DNA from: Calliopsis andreniformis
Lineage: Eukaryota > Arthropoda > Insecta > Hymenoptera > Andrenidae
Direction of reading: 5' to 3'
Assembly: GCF_051401765.1 (NCBI RefSeq)
Contig: NC_135066.1
Span: 24,369,501 to 24,433,500, forward strand
DNA length: 64,000 nucleotides
The notes below the pieces were generated by a model. It did not search any database, was not told where the DNA came from, and saw only the letters and a list, made by a program, of their open reading frames with translations. The position numbers and the translations under genes are program-made. Positions 43,372 to 52,004 of this stretch are shown one piece after another. The stretch's first letter is position 1; every line of letters begins with the position of its first letter.

Positions 43372-43741
43372 TGATTTATTTGCTAGTCGTTCCAATACAA
43401 GATGCTACAAATATGTATCATGGCGAAAAGATCCGGAATCAATCGCAGTAAATGCATTTACTATAGAATGGTTACCTTGGTTCTTTTATGCATTCCCGCC
43501 GTTTGCGATAATTTTAAACGTTTCTAGGAAAATTAGATCGGAAAATGCTAGAGGAATAATTGTCATACCTTACTGGCCATCACAAGTGTGGTTGCTCTTA
43601 TGTATGGCCATGTTCGAATCAAAACCGATCGTTTTAAGTCCGAACTTTAATTTATTGCGTTCCACAAATAAAGAACCTCATCCATTATGGCGTCAACTTT
43701 CCCTGGTGGCAGGAATATCATCAAACAAGCGTTTAAAATGA
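43372..43741 (+). pseudogene. DIRS RNase H/methylase-like region, right half
   Basis: The frame begins DLFASRSNTRCYKYVSW directly at the transposon boundary and continues with FTIEWLPWFFYAFPPFAII, GIIVIPYWPSQVWLLL and PHPLWRQLSLVAGI. The left half, ESRRLEPETEFELSDNAF, is at about 33650-33739. Together they form the usual DIRS domain downstream of RT. The frame is open across this piece. Confidence 0.85.
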
Positions 43742-44947
43742 GAGAAATACCTATAGATTCAATTGAAGAAGCTATAGCTTCAATCAAAAATTCGTGTTAT
43801 ATTTCGGGTAAATCATTTCGAAACAAAAACGGGCTGAACTCGAATGCCCCGGTAACCTGGTATTTTGACAACCTCAGCAGTGCAATAACCTGGGAAGGTG
43901 TCAAATGTGAGCCGGCGACTGACTTAGTATAAGTCGCGTTAGAATAAGATAGGAAATAGATAGCAAGAAGATTAGAAACTGCGACCTCGTTAGTATACAT
44001 TACTTAAGGAATACCGTAGTCCAAAATTAATAAAAATTATAGATGGTAACCTCTGTAGATTTTGCTGAGGTAAGCATCAATTGCGACAGGACTTTCGTTT
44101 CGTATCAATCTCTTAGTCGATGGATTAAGAATATTCTGGAAAAGAGCGGCATAAATACAAACGTCTTTACAGCGTATAGTACACGCCATGCAGCTACGTC
44201 GGCGGCAAATAGAAGCGGAATCAACATTGATTTGATAAGAAAGACTGCAGATTGGACAGAAAAATCAAAAATGTTTGCAAACTGTTATAATCTTGTAACG
44301 AGACAGTATTATCGTGTAAATAGCGAATTAGCGTGTAATAAGTGAATTAGCGTGTAATGAGTGAATTAGCGTAAAGTCGCGCGGCGATGCGACACGACGA
44401 TGGGACAATGCAGGTAAAAAGGATCCGCTCGCGTACAAAGGTAGCGCGCTGCACCCTCATTGGTTGACGCTAGGTGCGAAAATAAGTATAAAAGGCGGCG
44501 ATTAAGGCAAAAACAGAGTCTTAACGGAGCAGACGTAGAGCACGGCACTCCGGTCAACTAAAACATAGGAAGAAACCAATCCCCCTAGAGGAAGACGTCC
44601 GAACGCACGGCACCTCTAGGTTTCGGCACCCCAAACCTCGTTCAAGCAGACGTAGAGACGGCTCTTATGCGATTTTCCTTCCACGACCTATCCCCAACTT
44701 CCACGGGAGCATCCTTGTCGCGTCGCAGACGTTTCTTTTTACCGGGAAAAGAGAAAGACTAACGATATTCTATTCCGACTAGAACCCATAGATATAGTGA
44801 TTTGTGTACCACCTAGTGTACAGTGTTTGTTTAAGTGATTCTATTTCTGTTTTAAATAAATTGTGTTAAAAAGTGTTTACAATCTTAACTTAATAAATGA
44901 TAATGTTGTATTTGCAAACTCTATATTAAAAAGACAAAAATAATTGA
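43687..44947 (+). pseudogene. DIRS tyrosine recombinase, deleted and interrupted
   Basis: An N-terminal scrap (DSIEEAIASI) precedes about 240 bases that I cannot assign (43795-44040). The C-terminal catalytic part then reads SLSRWIKNILEKSG and YSTRHAATSAANRSG, with the Arg-His of the active site, IRKTADWTEKS, and FANCYN with the probable nucleophile Tyr. The solo LTR at 44294-44881 follows CYN, and the reading resumes as VVFANSILKRQK to a stop near 44947. Much of the N-terminal and central domain is gone. The enzyme would integrate circular DIRS DNA. Confidence 0.8.
44294..44881 (+). mobile_element. Solo LTR in the DIRS recombinase
   Basis: The 588-bp insert begins TGTAACGAGACAG and ends AAGTGTTTACA, with ATCT at 44290-44293 and 44882-44885. 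Removal with one ATCT restores the recombinase frame to a natural-looking C terminus. It carries a TATA box (AGTATAAAAGG near 44487) and an AATAAATTG near its 3' end, so the orientation is plus. Confidence 0.88.
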
Positions 44948-44992
44948 AAGGTGCCATAAACTCTTTAAACATCAACAAGTGATCTTGAGGAA

Positions 44993-45345
44993 GAGGCGCG
45001 AAATACAATTGAATGATTAAACAAACTTACCTGTAAGTGAAATTCTATCATAATTGTATGCAGCGCCTCTTCCGAAGAAATCAATTCCACCCTAGTCTCA
45101 TATTCATAATACATGAACCCATTAATTATGGCACAACTGTGAAGAAATTACGTGGAAGCGGGATGTTCTCATGGGTGGAGTAGGCTAGGAAAACAAAAAA
45201 CCTGCAACTTTAAACATGTGGCACTAGTCTACGTGGAAAGGGCTACTACAAGTGATCTCGAGGAAGAGGCGAGAAACACAATTATAATAGAACTTCACTT
45301 ACAGGTAAGTTCGTTTAATCATTCAATTAAGTTTTCCTATTTTCC
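44993..45345. repeat. Inverted GAGGAAGAGGCG repeats, possible DIRS right end
   Basis: GAGGAAGAGGCGCGAAATAC near 44995 pairs with GTATGCAGCGCCTCTTCC near 45056-45073. A further copy (CGAGGAAGAGGCGAGAAACA) near 45260 continues with an inverted copy of the intervening sequence, including ACTTACAGGTAAGT. DIRS elements have terminal repeats and an internal complementary region of this general kind. That identity is inferred from position only. Confidence 0.5.
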
Positions 45346-45554
45346 TGTAATATATGACGTCATTAATTATTTTTTTGAGTATTATTCGCTGTCGCTGATC
45401 TAATTGCTTGAGATCGCAAGCTATTTTTTTCTGGTAACAGTAAATGGATCGTCTTTCTTATTTCCCGATAGTGTTTGGCAAGCAAGTTTTATTAATCTAT
45501 CTCGTTTTGATTGTGCCCTGGTTTTCTTTTTTCTGATACTCTTGAACAAATTGT
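45346..45554. other. Unassigned spacer
   Basis: AT-rich sequence between the inverted repeats and the Harbinger C-terminal fragment. No motif is seen. Confidence 0.35.
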
Positions 45555-46856
45555 AGATGTAGTACTAGATGACTCGGAAAGATTTGAAAAATCTTCTACT
45601 TCAATATTATCCTGATTCTAAAAAAAATAAAAATTATTTTTCTTTTCAGTTTCCAGACACAGAGGAAAAATGGCAATCAATTGCAAATGATTTTCAAACT
45701 CTTCGGCAATTTAATAATTGCCTCGGAGCAATCAACGGCAAACATGTACAAATTGTAAAACCAGCCAATAGCGGTTCCTGCTTTTATAATTATAAGGGTA
45801 CATTTAGTGTTGTTATGTTAGCTATTGTTAATGCCAATTATGAATTTGTAATGGTCTATAGGGGTACGAATAAAAGAATTTCCGATGGAGGAGTTTTGTA
45901 AGAGACTGCGTTTTATAAAAAATTAATAGGGAAGAAGTTGAATATTCCTAACCCAACAATGCCTGAAGGAACAAATTTACAATTACCGTATCCACTTGTG
46001 GGAGATCAAGCTTTTCCATTAATGGAGAACTTAATGAAGCCGTATCCCGACAAAAATTTGACACGAGAAGGAAAAATCTTTAATTACAGATTAAGCAGAG
46101 CCATGGAGAATTGTAGAGAATGCTTTCAGAATAATGACATCCGTATTTAGAATTTTTCACTCTGTAATAGGCATTGATGTAAAGCATGTAGATGCAATAA
46201 TATTAGCATGTTGTACCCTACATAATTTTTTAAGGCGACACGCACCAAATAGGTATATGGCTCCCATAATAAATGCGGATAGAGAGAACACAAATTGTGG
46301 AGAAATAATACCAGGTCATTAGAGAGCTACAGGAGAGTTAATATCTTTGCAGCTGTAGCGGCTTTGCCGTTGCTACTCCCTGCAGTATTTTGGCGTAGCT
46401 ATTAGGCAGGTAAAGCGGGTTTTCCCCAATATTTCGTACCCCACATCTGGTAGCCAGACTTGGACGAAGTCAACGAGGGTTTTTCCGCTGGTTACCTGAA
46501 AAGTGTTTCCTGCGCGTGGAGAAGTTTTGGAGTCCATGGACTAAGGGCGAATAAATAGCCTGCGAAACGTGGCGACTAGGCCATTGACTGACTTGCTTGA
46601 CAACCGTTCGCTTCACGAGAAACTTTGTACGTGCTCACACTCGAATAAATTGGTACGTGAGTTTAGTAAAAATCTCTACTTATTCAAGTACCCACACAGC
46701 AAACACCATGTACTTCGACTCTAGCTTTACGAGAAGCTCGAGAAAATTTTAAAAATTATTTCAATGATATAGGAACAGTGGATTTTCAAGAAAGAATGAT
46801 GAATTGTGCATATCAGCAAATTTGCTTTGCTGAGAAACTGAGAATGATGGAAAAAT
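45555..46856 (+). pseudogene. Harbinger transposase, C-terminal fragments
   Basis: The reading contains FPDTEEKWQSIANDF and CLGAINGKHVQI (first acidic block), YRGTNKRISDGGVL, VGDQAFPLMENLMKPYP, and IFNYRLSRAMENCRECF. After a frame change near 46128 it continues with VFRIFHSVIG and CTLHNFLRRHAPN. After a 343-bp solo LTR it resumes with LALREARENFKNYF and QERMMNCAY. This is a HARBI1-like DDE nuclease. The Asp of the first block is Asn in this copy (AINGKH), and stops occur at about 45899 and 46319. Confidence 0.85.
46354..46696 (+). mobile_element. Solo LTR in the Harbinger transposase
   Basis: The 343-bp insert begins TGTAGCGGCTTTGCCG and ends TTCAAGTACCCACA, with CAGC at 46350-46353 and 46697-46700. 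Removal with one CAGC restores the frame into the last transposase segment. An AATAAATTGG lies about 50 bp from the 3' end. Confidence 0.85.
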
Positions 46857-46974
46857 AATATAATGTAGTTACATAGTATAATGTATAACTTATTTGAAAA
46901 ATATTAAGAAATATCTATTCACCTCTTCTCTATTCATATTGCATAAAATTTCTGACATATCATCCTAATTAGAT

Positions 46975-47321
46975 GCGACATTGTCTATACCTCTTCTCGG
47001 CGTTTCACATCTGAAATAAAGCTTAGCAATTCAAAGTATCAGAGAGTTGGTACGTAAACACAATCAGCCGAAGTTCTTGTAGATTTGGACCCTTTAATTT
47101 TCTTCAGCTCTCTTCAGAAGCTGCACCGCATATTATGAATTTTTTTTTGTCACGAAATCCTTATTTGCTAAAGGATTTATTTCCTTACACTTTTCAATTA
47201 ATACTTCCATTACAGCATTTTTGTCCATGTATGCTTTAGATTTTTCATCTCACAAACACTTAAAATCCTTATATAGTGCAATAAATTCTACCCAAAATGT
47301 ACAACTGCCTTCCAGACTCAT
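46975..47321 (-). pseudogene. Harbinger MADF (Myb/SANT-like) accessory protein, broken
   Basis: ATG 47321 begins MSLEGSCTFWVEFIALYKDF. A stop is followed in frame by DEKSKAYMDKNAVMEVLIEK and CKEINPLANKD, then by a frameshifted segment with SADCVYVPT and a tail rich in RRE. This is the MADF domain of the DNA-binding partner that PIF/Harbinger transposases need for nuclear import and target recognition. It is convergent with the transposase, as in intact elements. Several stops make it non-functional. Confidence 0.7.
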
Positions 47322-48157
47322 GATTTCTTTACTTGTTGCACTTAAGATGTTTTTCTTGAAATGTTTTTAAAATGTTTTTGTTTTTACTGATTTTGTTTCT
47401 ACCAAAAATTTTGTTTATATCGATTTCGATGAATTCGAGTGAAACGAGTTCATCTATATCGCAATAAAAATGCGAATAAATGAACGTGAATTTGGAAGGG
47501 AATCATTCATTCGAGGAAAAATTTAATAATTTGTATTTACTTTAGAATCAAGATATAATCGATGTAGAAGAGTTTCCAAGACTTTCGAGATCTTCTATAG
47601 AAATGAAAATTATATTATTTATATTTTAGTATTACTAGAAAAAATAGTTGGCAACCTTCTATAATCAGATGAGCGGCAGCTAACCGAAAAAGTAATTAAT
47701 AAATCATAATGTGATAACGGTCAATCAATAAAACTTAATAAAAATAGAATATTAGGAGATGTTCAATAAATAGAGATAAATATAAGGAAGTTATTACTTC
47801 CTAGCAAAGACTCGTTTAATTAAATTTTACATATCATCCAACAGGTTTGTGGAATTATTTGTCTCAATAATTGCAGTAATGTATCGTTTTAACATTTTCT
47901 TTTTTTCACGTGAGACCAAGAGTATGTGTCATCGTAGGGCCTGCTTAAGAGTACATTTGTATTTGTACTAAGGGTGTCACTGTGGATGAGCTATCTGGAA
48001 GACTGTATTTTGTTAATGTTCCTTCTATATAATTTTTAGTCTCTGCTTTATGCTCTACAAAAAACGGTCTTTTTATAGTGTGCAACTCACATGGTATACT
48101 TATGTTCATTAACCTCTTAGGCTCTTAACCTAACCTCTTAGGTACCTCTTCATTCCC
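47322..48157. other. No recognisable gene
   Basis: AT-rich non-coding sequence, presumably the far end of Harbinger and its flank. I could not find a terminal inverted repeat. Confidence 0.35.
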
Positions 48158-48495
48158 TTTGACTCGTTCACTTTTTCCTATAGTATAAGATCGAGCCCGG
48201 CCTCGGACCGCGTATGTTTAGTATTGGTTTATTCTTTCTTTCGCATTTGCTTTTATTATTTCTTACAGCACAAGCTCGTTGCTCGGGCCTCAGACCGCAT
48301 GCTTTTAGCATTGGTTTATTCTTTCTTTCTCATTTCCTCTCACTTTTTCTCATAGCATAAGCTCGTTACTCGGGTCTCGAATCGCGTGCATTTAGCATCG
48401 GCTTTATTCTTTCTTTCTTATTCGCTTTCACTCTTTCTGATGACATAGACTCGTGGCTTGAATCCCGATCCGGGTACGTTTAGCATTGGTTTATT
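48158..48495. repeat. Tandem array, four units of about 100 bp
   Basis: Each unit has TTTAGCATTGGTTTATTC, a TTTC-rich stretch, CATAGCATAAGCTCGTTACT, then CGGG(T/C)CTC...CGCGT. The GC patches and pyrimidine tracts alternate. Units differ by roughly 10-20%. Confidence 0.75.
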
Positions 48496-49179
48496 GATAT
48501 AGTAGTTACTTGCATGACCAGAAAACTACTTTTGTGTTTTATTAGAATCAATAATGAAATAAAATGAAACTTGTTAAAATACTTACTTGAAAATTATTCG
48601 AATCCTGTCGTGCTTTGTCATATTTTCATCGGAAAAATCACAGCAATACAATACAAATATTTTCATAAAAATAAAACCAGCAATTAATAACTTTAACTTT
48701 TCATTTTTAGCCCTGGTTATTAAATATCTCTTTAATCTTCCAAATACCAGTCTTCGACTGTTTACAAAGCAGCATCGCGCGAGCCGAATCGTGTCACATT
48801 TCATGCTTCATTAATTCCAAGGGGTGTTCTATTCCCCCGGTGGTGGGGATAGCGACGAGCGTTTATGCCGGGAGATCTGGCGAGCCTATATCTAGAAAGT
48901 ACTGTATTGTACGTGCGGCAGTCGAAGTAGCTCGCAATAAGAGTGACATTTTGGCGAATTATTGTACTTTTGGAATCGGGAATCTCACCTTAAGTTAATT
49001 AATTCCGTGCGATTGTTATTCTATGCTCATGAACCACAGCTATGACTATGCTTCGTTCGAGGCAATCCGCTATAAAATGCATCCAGTGCAGAGAAGAGTC
49101 CACCTTGCTTCTGTACGCTCCCCAGCCGACTGGTAATATAGTCAACTGCTCTACCTTACGCTAGGCAGCGAGATATTGC
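48496..49179. other. No recognisable gene
   Basis: Short open frames exist on both strands around 48583-48814 without recognisable motifs. The GC-richer 48830-49180 stretch may belong to the dispersed repeat that follows. Confidence 0.35.
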
Positions 49180-49396
49180 CACCGACCAGATAATAATAGA
49201 CCTATCATTCAATGGAATTTTGTGTCTCAGGTCAAACTGCCTTAACGATGCACAATTTGCGGACTGAATTAGGCGACCTCTACTCATGAATAACGTTCAC
49301 TTGGAGAACTACTCCAACCTGTGGTGAAATATCGAATAGTGTGTATGCTTATGTACGTGTGACTTCTCAGAATAGAGTCGCATTTGACAGTTTTAT
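49180..49396 (+). repeat. Dispersed repeat, copy 1 (inverted partner at 59.63-59.84 kb)
   Basis: From GACCAGATAATAATAGACCT to AATAGAGTCGCATTTGACAG the sequence matches the reverse complement of 59627-59840 with modest divergence. No coding or terminal motifs identify the family. Confidence 0.75.
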
Positions 49397-49410
49397 ATAT
49401 AAATATAAAT

Positions 49411-49546
49411 ATCAACGTAAACGTAAACGTAAAACGTAAACGTAAACGTAAACGTAAACGTAAAACGGAAACGTAAACGCAAATGTAAGGTGTAAACGTA
49501 AGACGTAAACGTAAAACGTAAACGTAAACGTAAATGTAAATATAAG

Positions 49547-49602
<56 letters not shown>

Positions 49603-49666
49603 TTATATATATATATATTTATATATATATTTATATATATATTTATATTTATATATATATATATTA

Positions 49667-49708
<42 letters not shown>
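49411..49708. repeat. Compound microsatellite: (CGTAAA)n then (TA)n
   Basis: Roughly twenty ACGTAAACGTAAA units with occasional extra A run to about 49530, then TA repeats to about 49708 with a few TTTATA interruptions. The hexamer is not the TTAGG telomere repeat of insects. Confidence 0.9.
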
Positions 49709-49709
<1 letters not shown>

Positions 49710-49929
49710 CGAACGACTTTCTTGTTCGGAGTACAACCGTAGCGCCCAGCGCGTACCCAACGCTACCGCAGTCGCTCGGACGGCAAACTCGCGCTCTCAT
49801 TGGCCGGTGTTTTTCATTAATAACTCGTTAACGAAGCCTCATCTTACATTTTCGCTAAGGAAAAAGTTGTTTCAAATCACCCCCTGAATCACCCCTTTTA
49901 AGGAACTGCGACATTTTTGTTACACCCTG
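49709..49929. mobile_element. Single arm of the TA-foldback family
   Basis: The sequence matches the right arm of the element at 36071-37191 through to GCGACATTTTTGTTACACCCTG and is followed by TA. The other arm is missing and the TA microsatellite abuts the broken side. Confidence 0.85.
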
Positions 49930-49959
49930 TATATATTATTATCATTACTTTATCATGAA

Positions 49960-50311
49960 TGTTGTCGCGTTCTTGTATCTCTAAATTATGTGAACTTAGA
50001 TAGAAGTCTCAAGCTGCGCCATCACGAAGATAGTTTGGAAGGAGATTTAAATGAATCGATTATTATAAGTTATGAATGTAAATCATAATGTTGTATTTTA
50101 AATGATTGTACATTTGGGTTTAAATTTCACCCAGTAGAAAAACAAGAGGAATATTAGTTGTTAGCAACGATTGAAAAGAAGATCAATTCATTCCAGAATT
50201 GTAACTTAAACTGACAAGACGTATAATTAAATAACAGATTCTCTCTTCCGATCCAATAAGTTTCATTCAGTTTTAAATTAATAGAACAATTTACTAAATA
50301 ATCACGCAACA
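49960..50311 (+). repeat. Candidate 5' LTR of the older Ty3 element
   Basis: TGTTGTCGCGTTC...AATCACGCAACA gives TG...CA ends with inverted TGTTG/CAACA. It is directly followed by AATTTAGTGACAGCGGTGAG, which resembles the leader of several Ty3 elements. A second LTR is not present to confirm it. Confidence 0.55.
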
Positions 50312-51084
50312 AATTTAGTGACAGCGGTGAGATCCGTTAAAATTTTTGGTGGAAATTATTGATTTCATTTACTCAATCTCGGACGAATTTCTCTTCCACG
50401 GGTTTTTGGCACGGTTTTCCTGTGGGCTACGGACGAATGTCGGGGAAGAGTGATTGAAGTAGCCGTGCAAGCTATCCACGAAATCACATGGTACAATCCG
50501 GAAGCAGATGATCCGAATCCTGGATTCAGTGAAGCCGAATCCTGAGGGTCAAGATCTTGCGGAGCCGAAAATCTGAAGTCTACAGAGTCGAGAATCTGAA
50601 GTCTGCGGAGCCGAGAGTCTGGAGTCTAACTGAGCGAAAATCTGAGGTCCAAGCGGAATCAAGTTGCAACATTCTAAAAATTTGGAAGAACAAAATCTTA
50701 AGTCACAAAATTAAATATAAATATTTGTCTTTAAACTGTCGCGTAAATTGTTACATAAGACCGAAATTTTCAGAAGACTTGAGAAGTGAAAATTAAATTC
50801 ATGTATGATTCAGGACTTTAGTGTCAAGGATGTGGAAAACCAAAATCAAACCATAGAGTCGAGTCCAAGTCCAGATATCGGAAATGGATCTATAGATTCA
50901 AATTAAATAGGATCAGTAGAAAGTCTAGTTGTAACGCCGCGATTAACTAAACATAACTCTATGCAAGCTACTAATATGTGGGAGTCTAATATGCCCAGTT
51001 TAAATAAGGACACAACCTGTTATAATATTTCTGACGTTAAGAATCCTAATTGTGAAAATTCAAATTAGAAATCATCAGAAAAAA
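50312..51084 (+). other. Leader of the older Ty3 element
   Basis: Non-coding leader with a short imperfect repeat at 50550-50650 built on GGAGCCGAAAATCTGAAGTC. Small open frames are present but show no motif. Confidence 0.5.
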
Positions 51085-51830
51085 TTTCTTACCTTCCTTT
51101 AAAATTAGCTGCTGAATTAGTACCAAGTTTTGACGGAAATTCAAACTCTCTATTCAAGTTTATTAAATTATCTCAAGTAGCAAATTCACGAGTAAAACCA
51201 GCAGATCGTACTAATTTGTTAGTCATAATACGAAATAAAATTGTAGGAAATGCGGATCAAATAATAGCAGCCAGACGTGAACCGACTAATTTAAGCGAAC
51301 TAATTAGTTTTTTAAAGAGAGTTTTTGAACAATCTTTCAATATAGACCTAATTATTGATGGAGTAAAAGGATTACGACAGGATGTAAATGAAGCAATAGA
51401 GCTTTATGGTGTCAGTCATTTATTAAATCAAAGAATAGAAGTTGTAAAAGAAAAATTCGATTCTGAACAAATAATAGGAACCATGGCCTTATTAAATCGA
51501 ATAGCAGTAAGAGAATCTATTCATGGGCTTCGAAATCAAGTCTTACAACTTTTCTTAGTAAAAGAACTAATTAAAGATCTTGAAACGGCGATAAATCTAG
51601 CATGTCAGTTAGAATTAACGGATAGAAGAACACAAAATTCTTAAAGTAAATACGGATGAACGGAAAGGTTTTGAATGTGGGAAATCGGGTCTTTTACGTC
51701 GCGAGTGCCCTTTAGGTAAAAATGAAAGAAATTATAGTGAAAAGATCACAAATTATGACGGAGTTAGATGTAGATTCTGTAAAAAAATAGGCCATAAAGA
51801 ATCATATTGTTATAAAAAATGATATCAAAA
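51085..51830 (+). pseudogene. gag of the older Ty3 element
   Basis: The frame includes LAAELVPSFDGNSNSLFKF and TNLSELISFLKRVFEQSF, then VRESIHGLRNQVLQLFLVKE, a capsid-like helical region that stops near 51643. Downstream in another frame are a degenerate knuckle and a good one, CRFCKKIGHKESYC, with CX2CX4HX4C spacing. A stop follows near 51822. Confidence 0.7.
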
Positions 51831-52004
51831 AGATCGCTTTGTTCAAAATAGCAATACCAGCTTTGAAGAGAGACAAAATTTAAACTCGAAAGAAGCTTCG
51901 CAGGGGGGCACTCTGCGGAGCGATCCATTAATCCCGAGAGCCAAATAAAACAAATTTGCTTAAAATTAAATATAAAAGAAGTTGGCCATTTACCAGTTGT
52001 TTAA

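Larger units (their letters stand above)
31568..44947 (+). mobile_element. DIRS-type tyrosine-recombinase retrotransposon, with nested insertions
   Basis: Gag-like, reverse transcriptase, RNase H/methylase-like and tyrosine recombinase sections appear in DIRS order on the plus strand. They are separated by a likely LTR (32608-33164), a MITE and a 9.2-kb DNA transposon (33740-43371), and a solo LTR (44294-44881). DIRS elements integrate as circles through a recombinase and make no target duplication. The gag start and left terminal repeat are missing, so it is truncated at the left. Inverted GAGGAAGAGGCG motifs at 44993-45345 may be its right end. Confidence 0.85.
31177..47321. mobile_element. 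PIF/Harbinger transposon split by DIRS and other insertions
   Basis: The transposase N-terminal fragment (31177-31567) and C-terminal fragments (about 45555-46856) are complementary and in the same orientation. A MADF gene lies convergently at 46975-47321, which is the usual two-gene PIF/Harbinger layout. DIRS lies exactly between the two transposase fragments. I did not identify the terminal inverted repeats, so the outer limits are uncertain. It is also possible that the two fragments come from different copies. Confidence 0.7.

Noticed and set aside
43795..44040. Another solo LTR inside the DIRS recombinase
   Set aside because: It starts TGTTATATTT but I found neither a CA end nor a matching target duplication, so it is left unassigned.
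49411..49540. Hexamer (CGTAAA)n as a telomere
   Set aside because: The repeat is imperfect, internal and not the insect TTAGG type; it is followed by a TA microsatellite.
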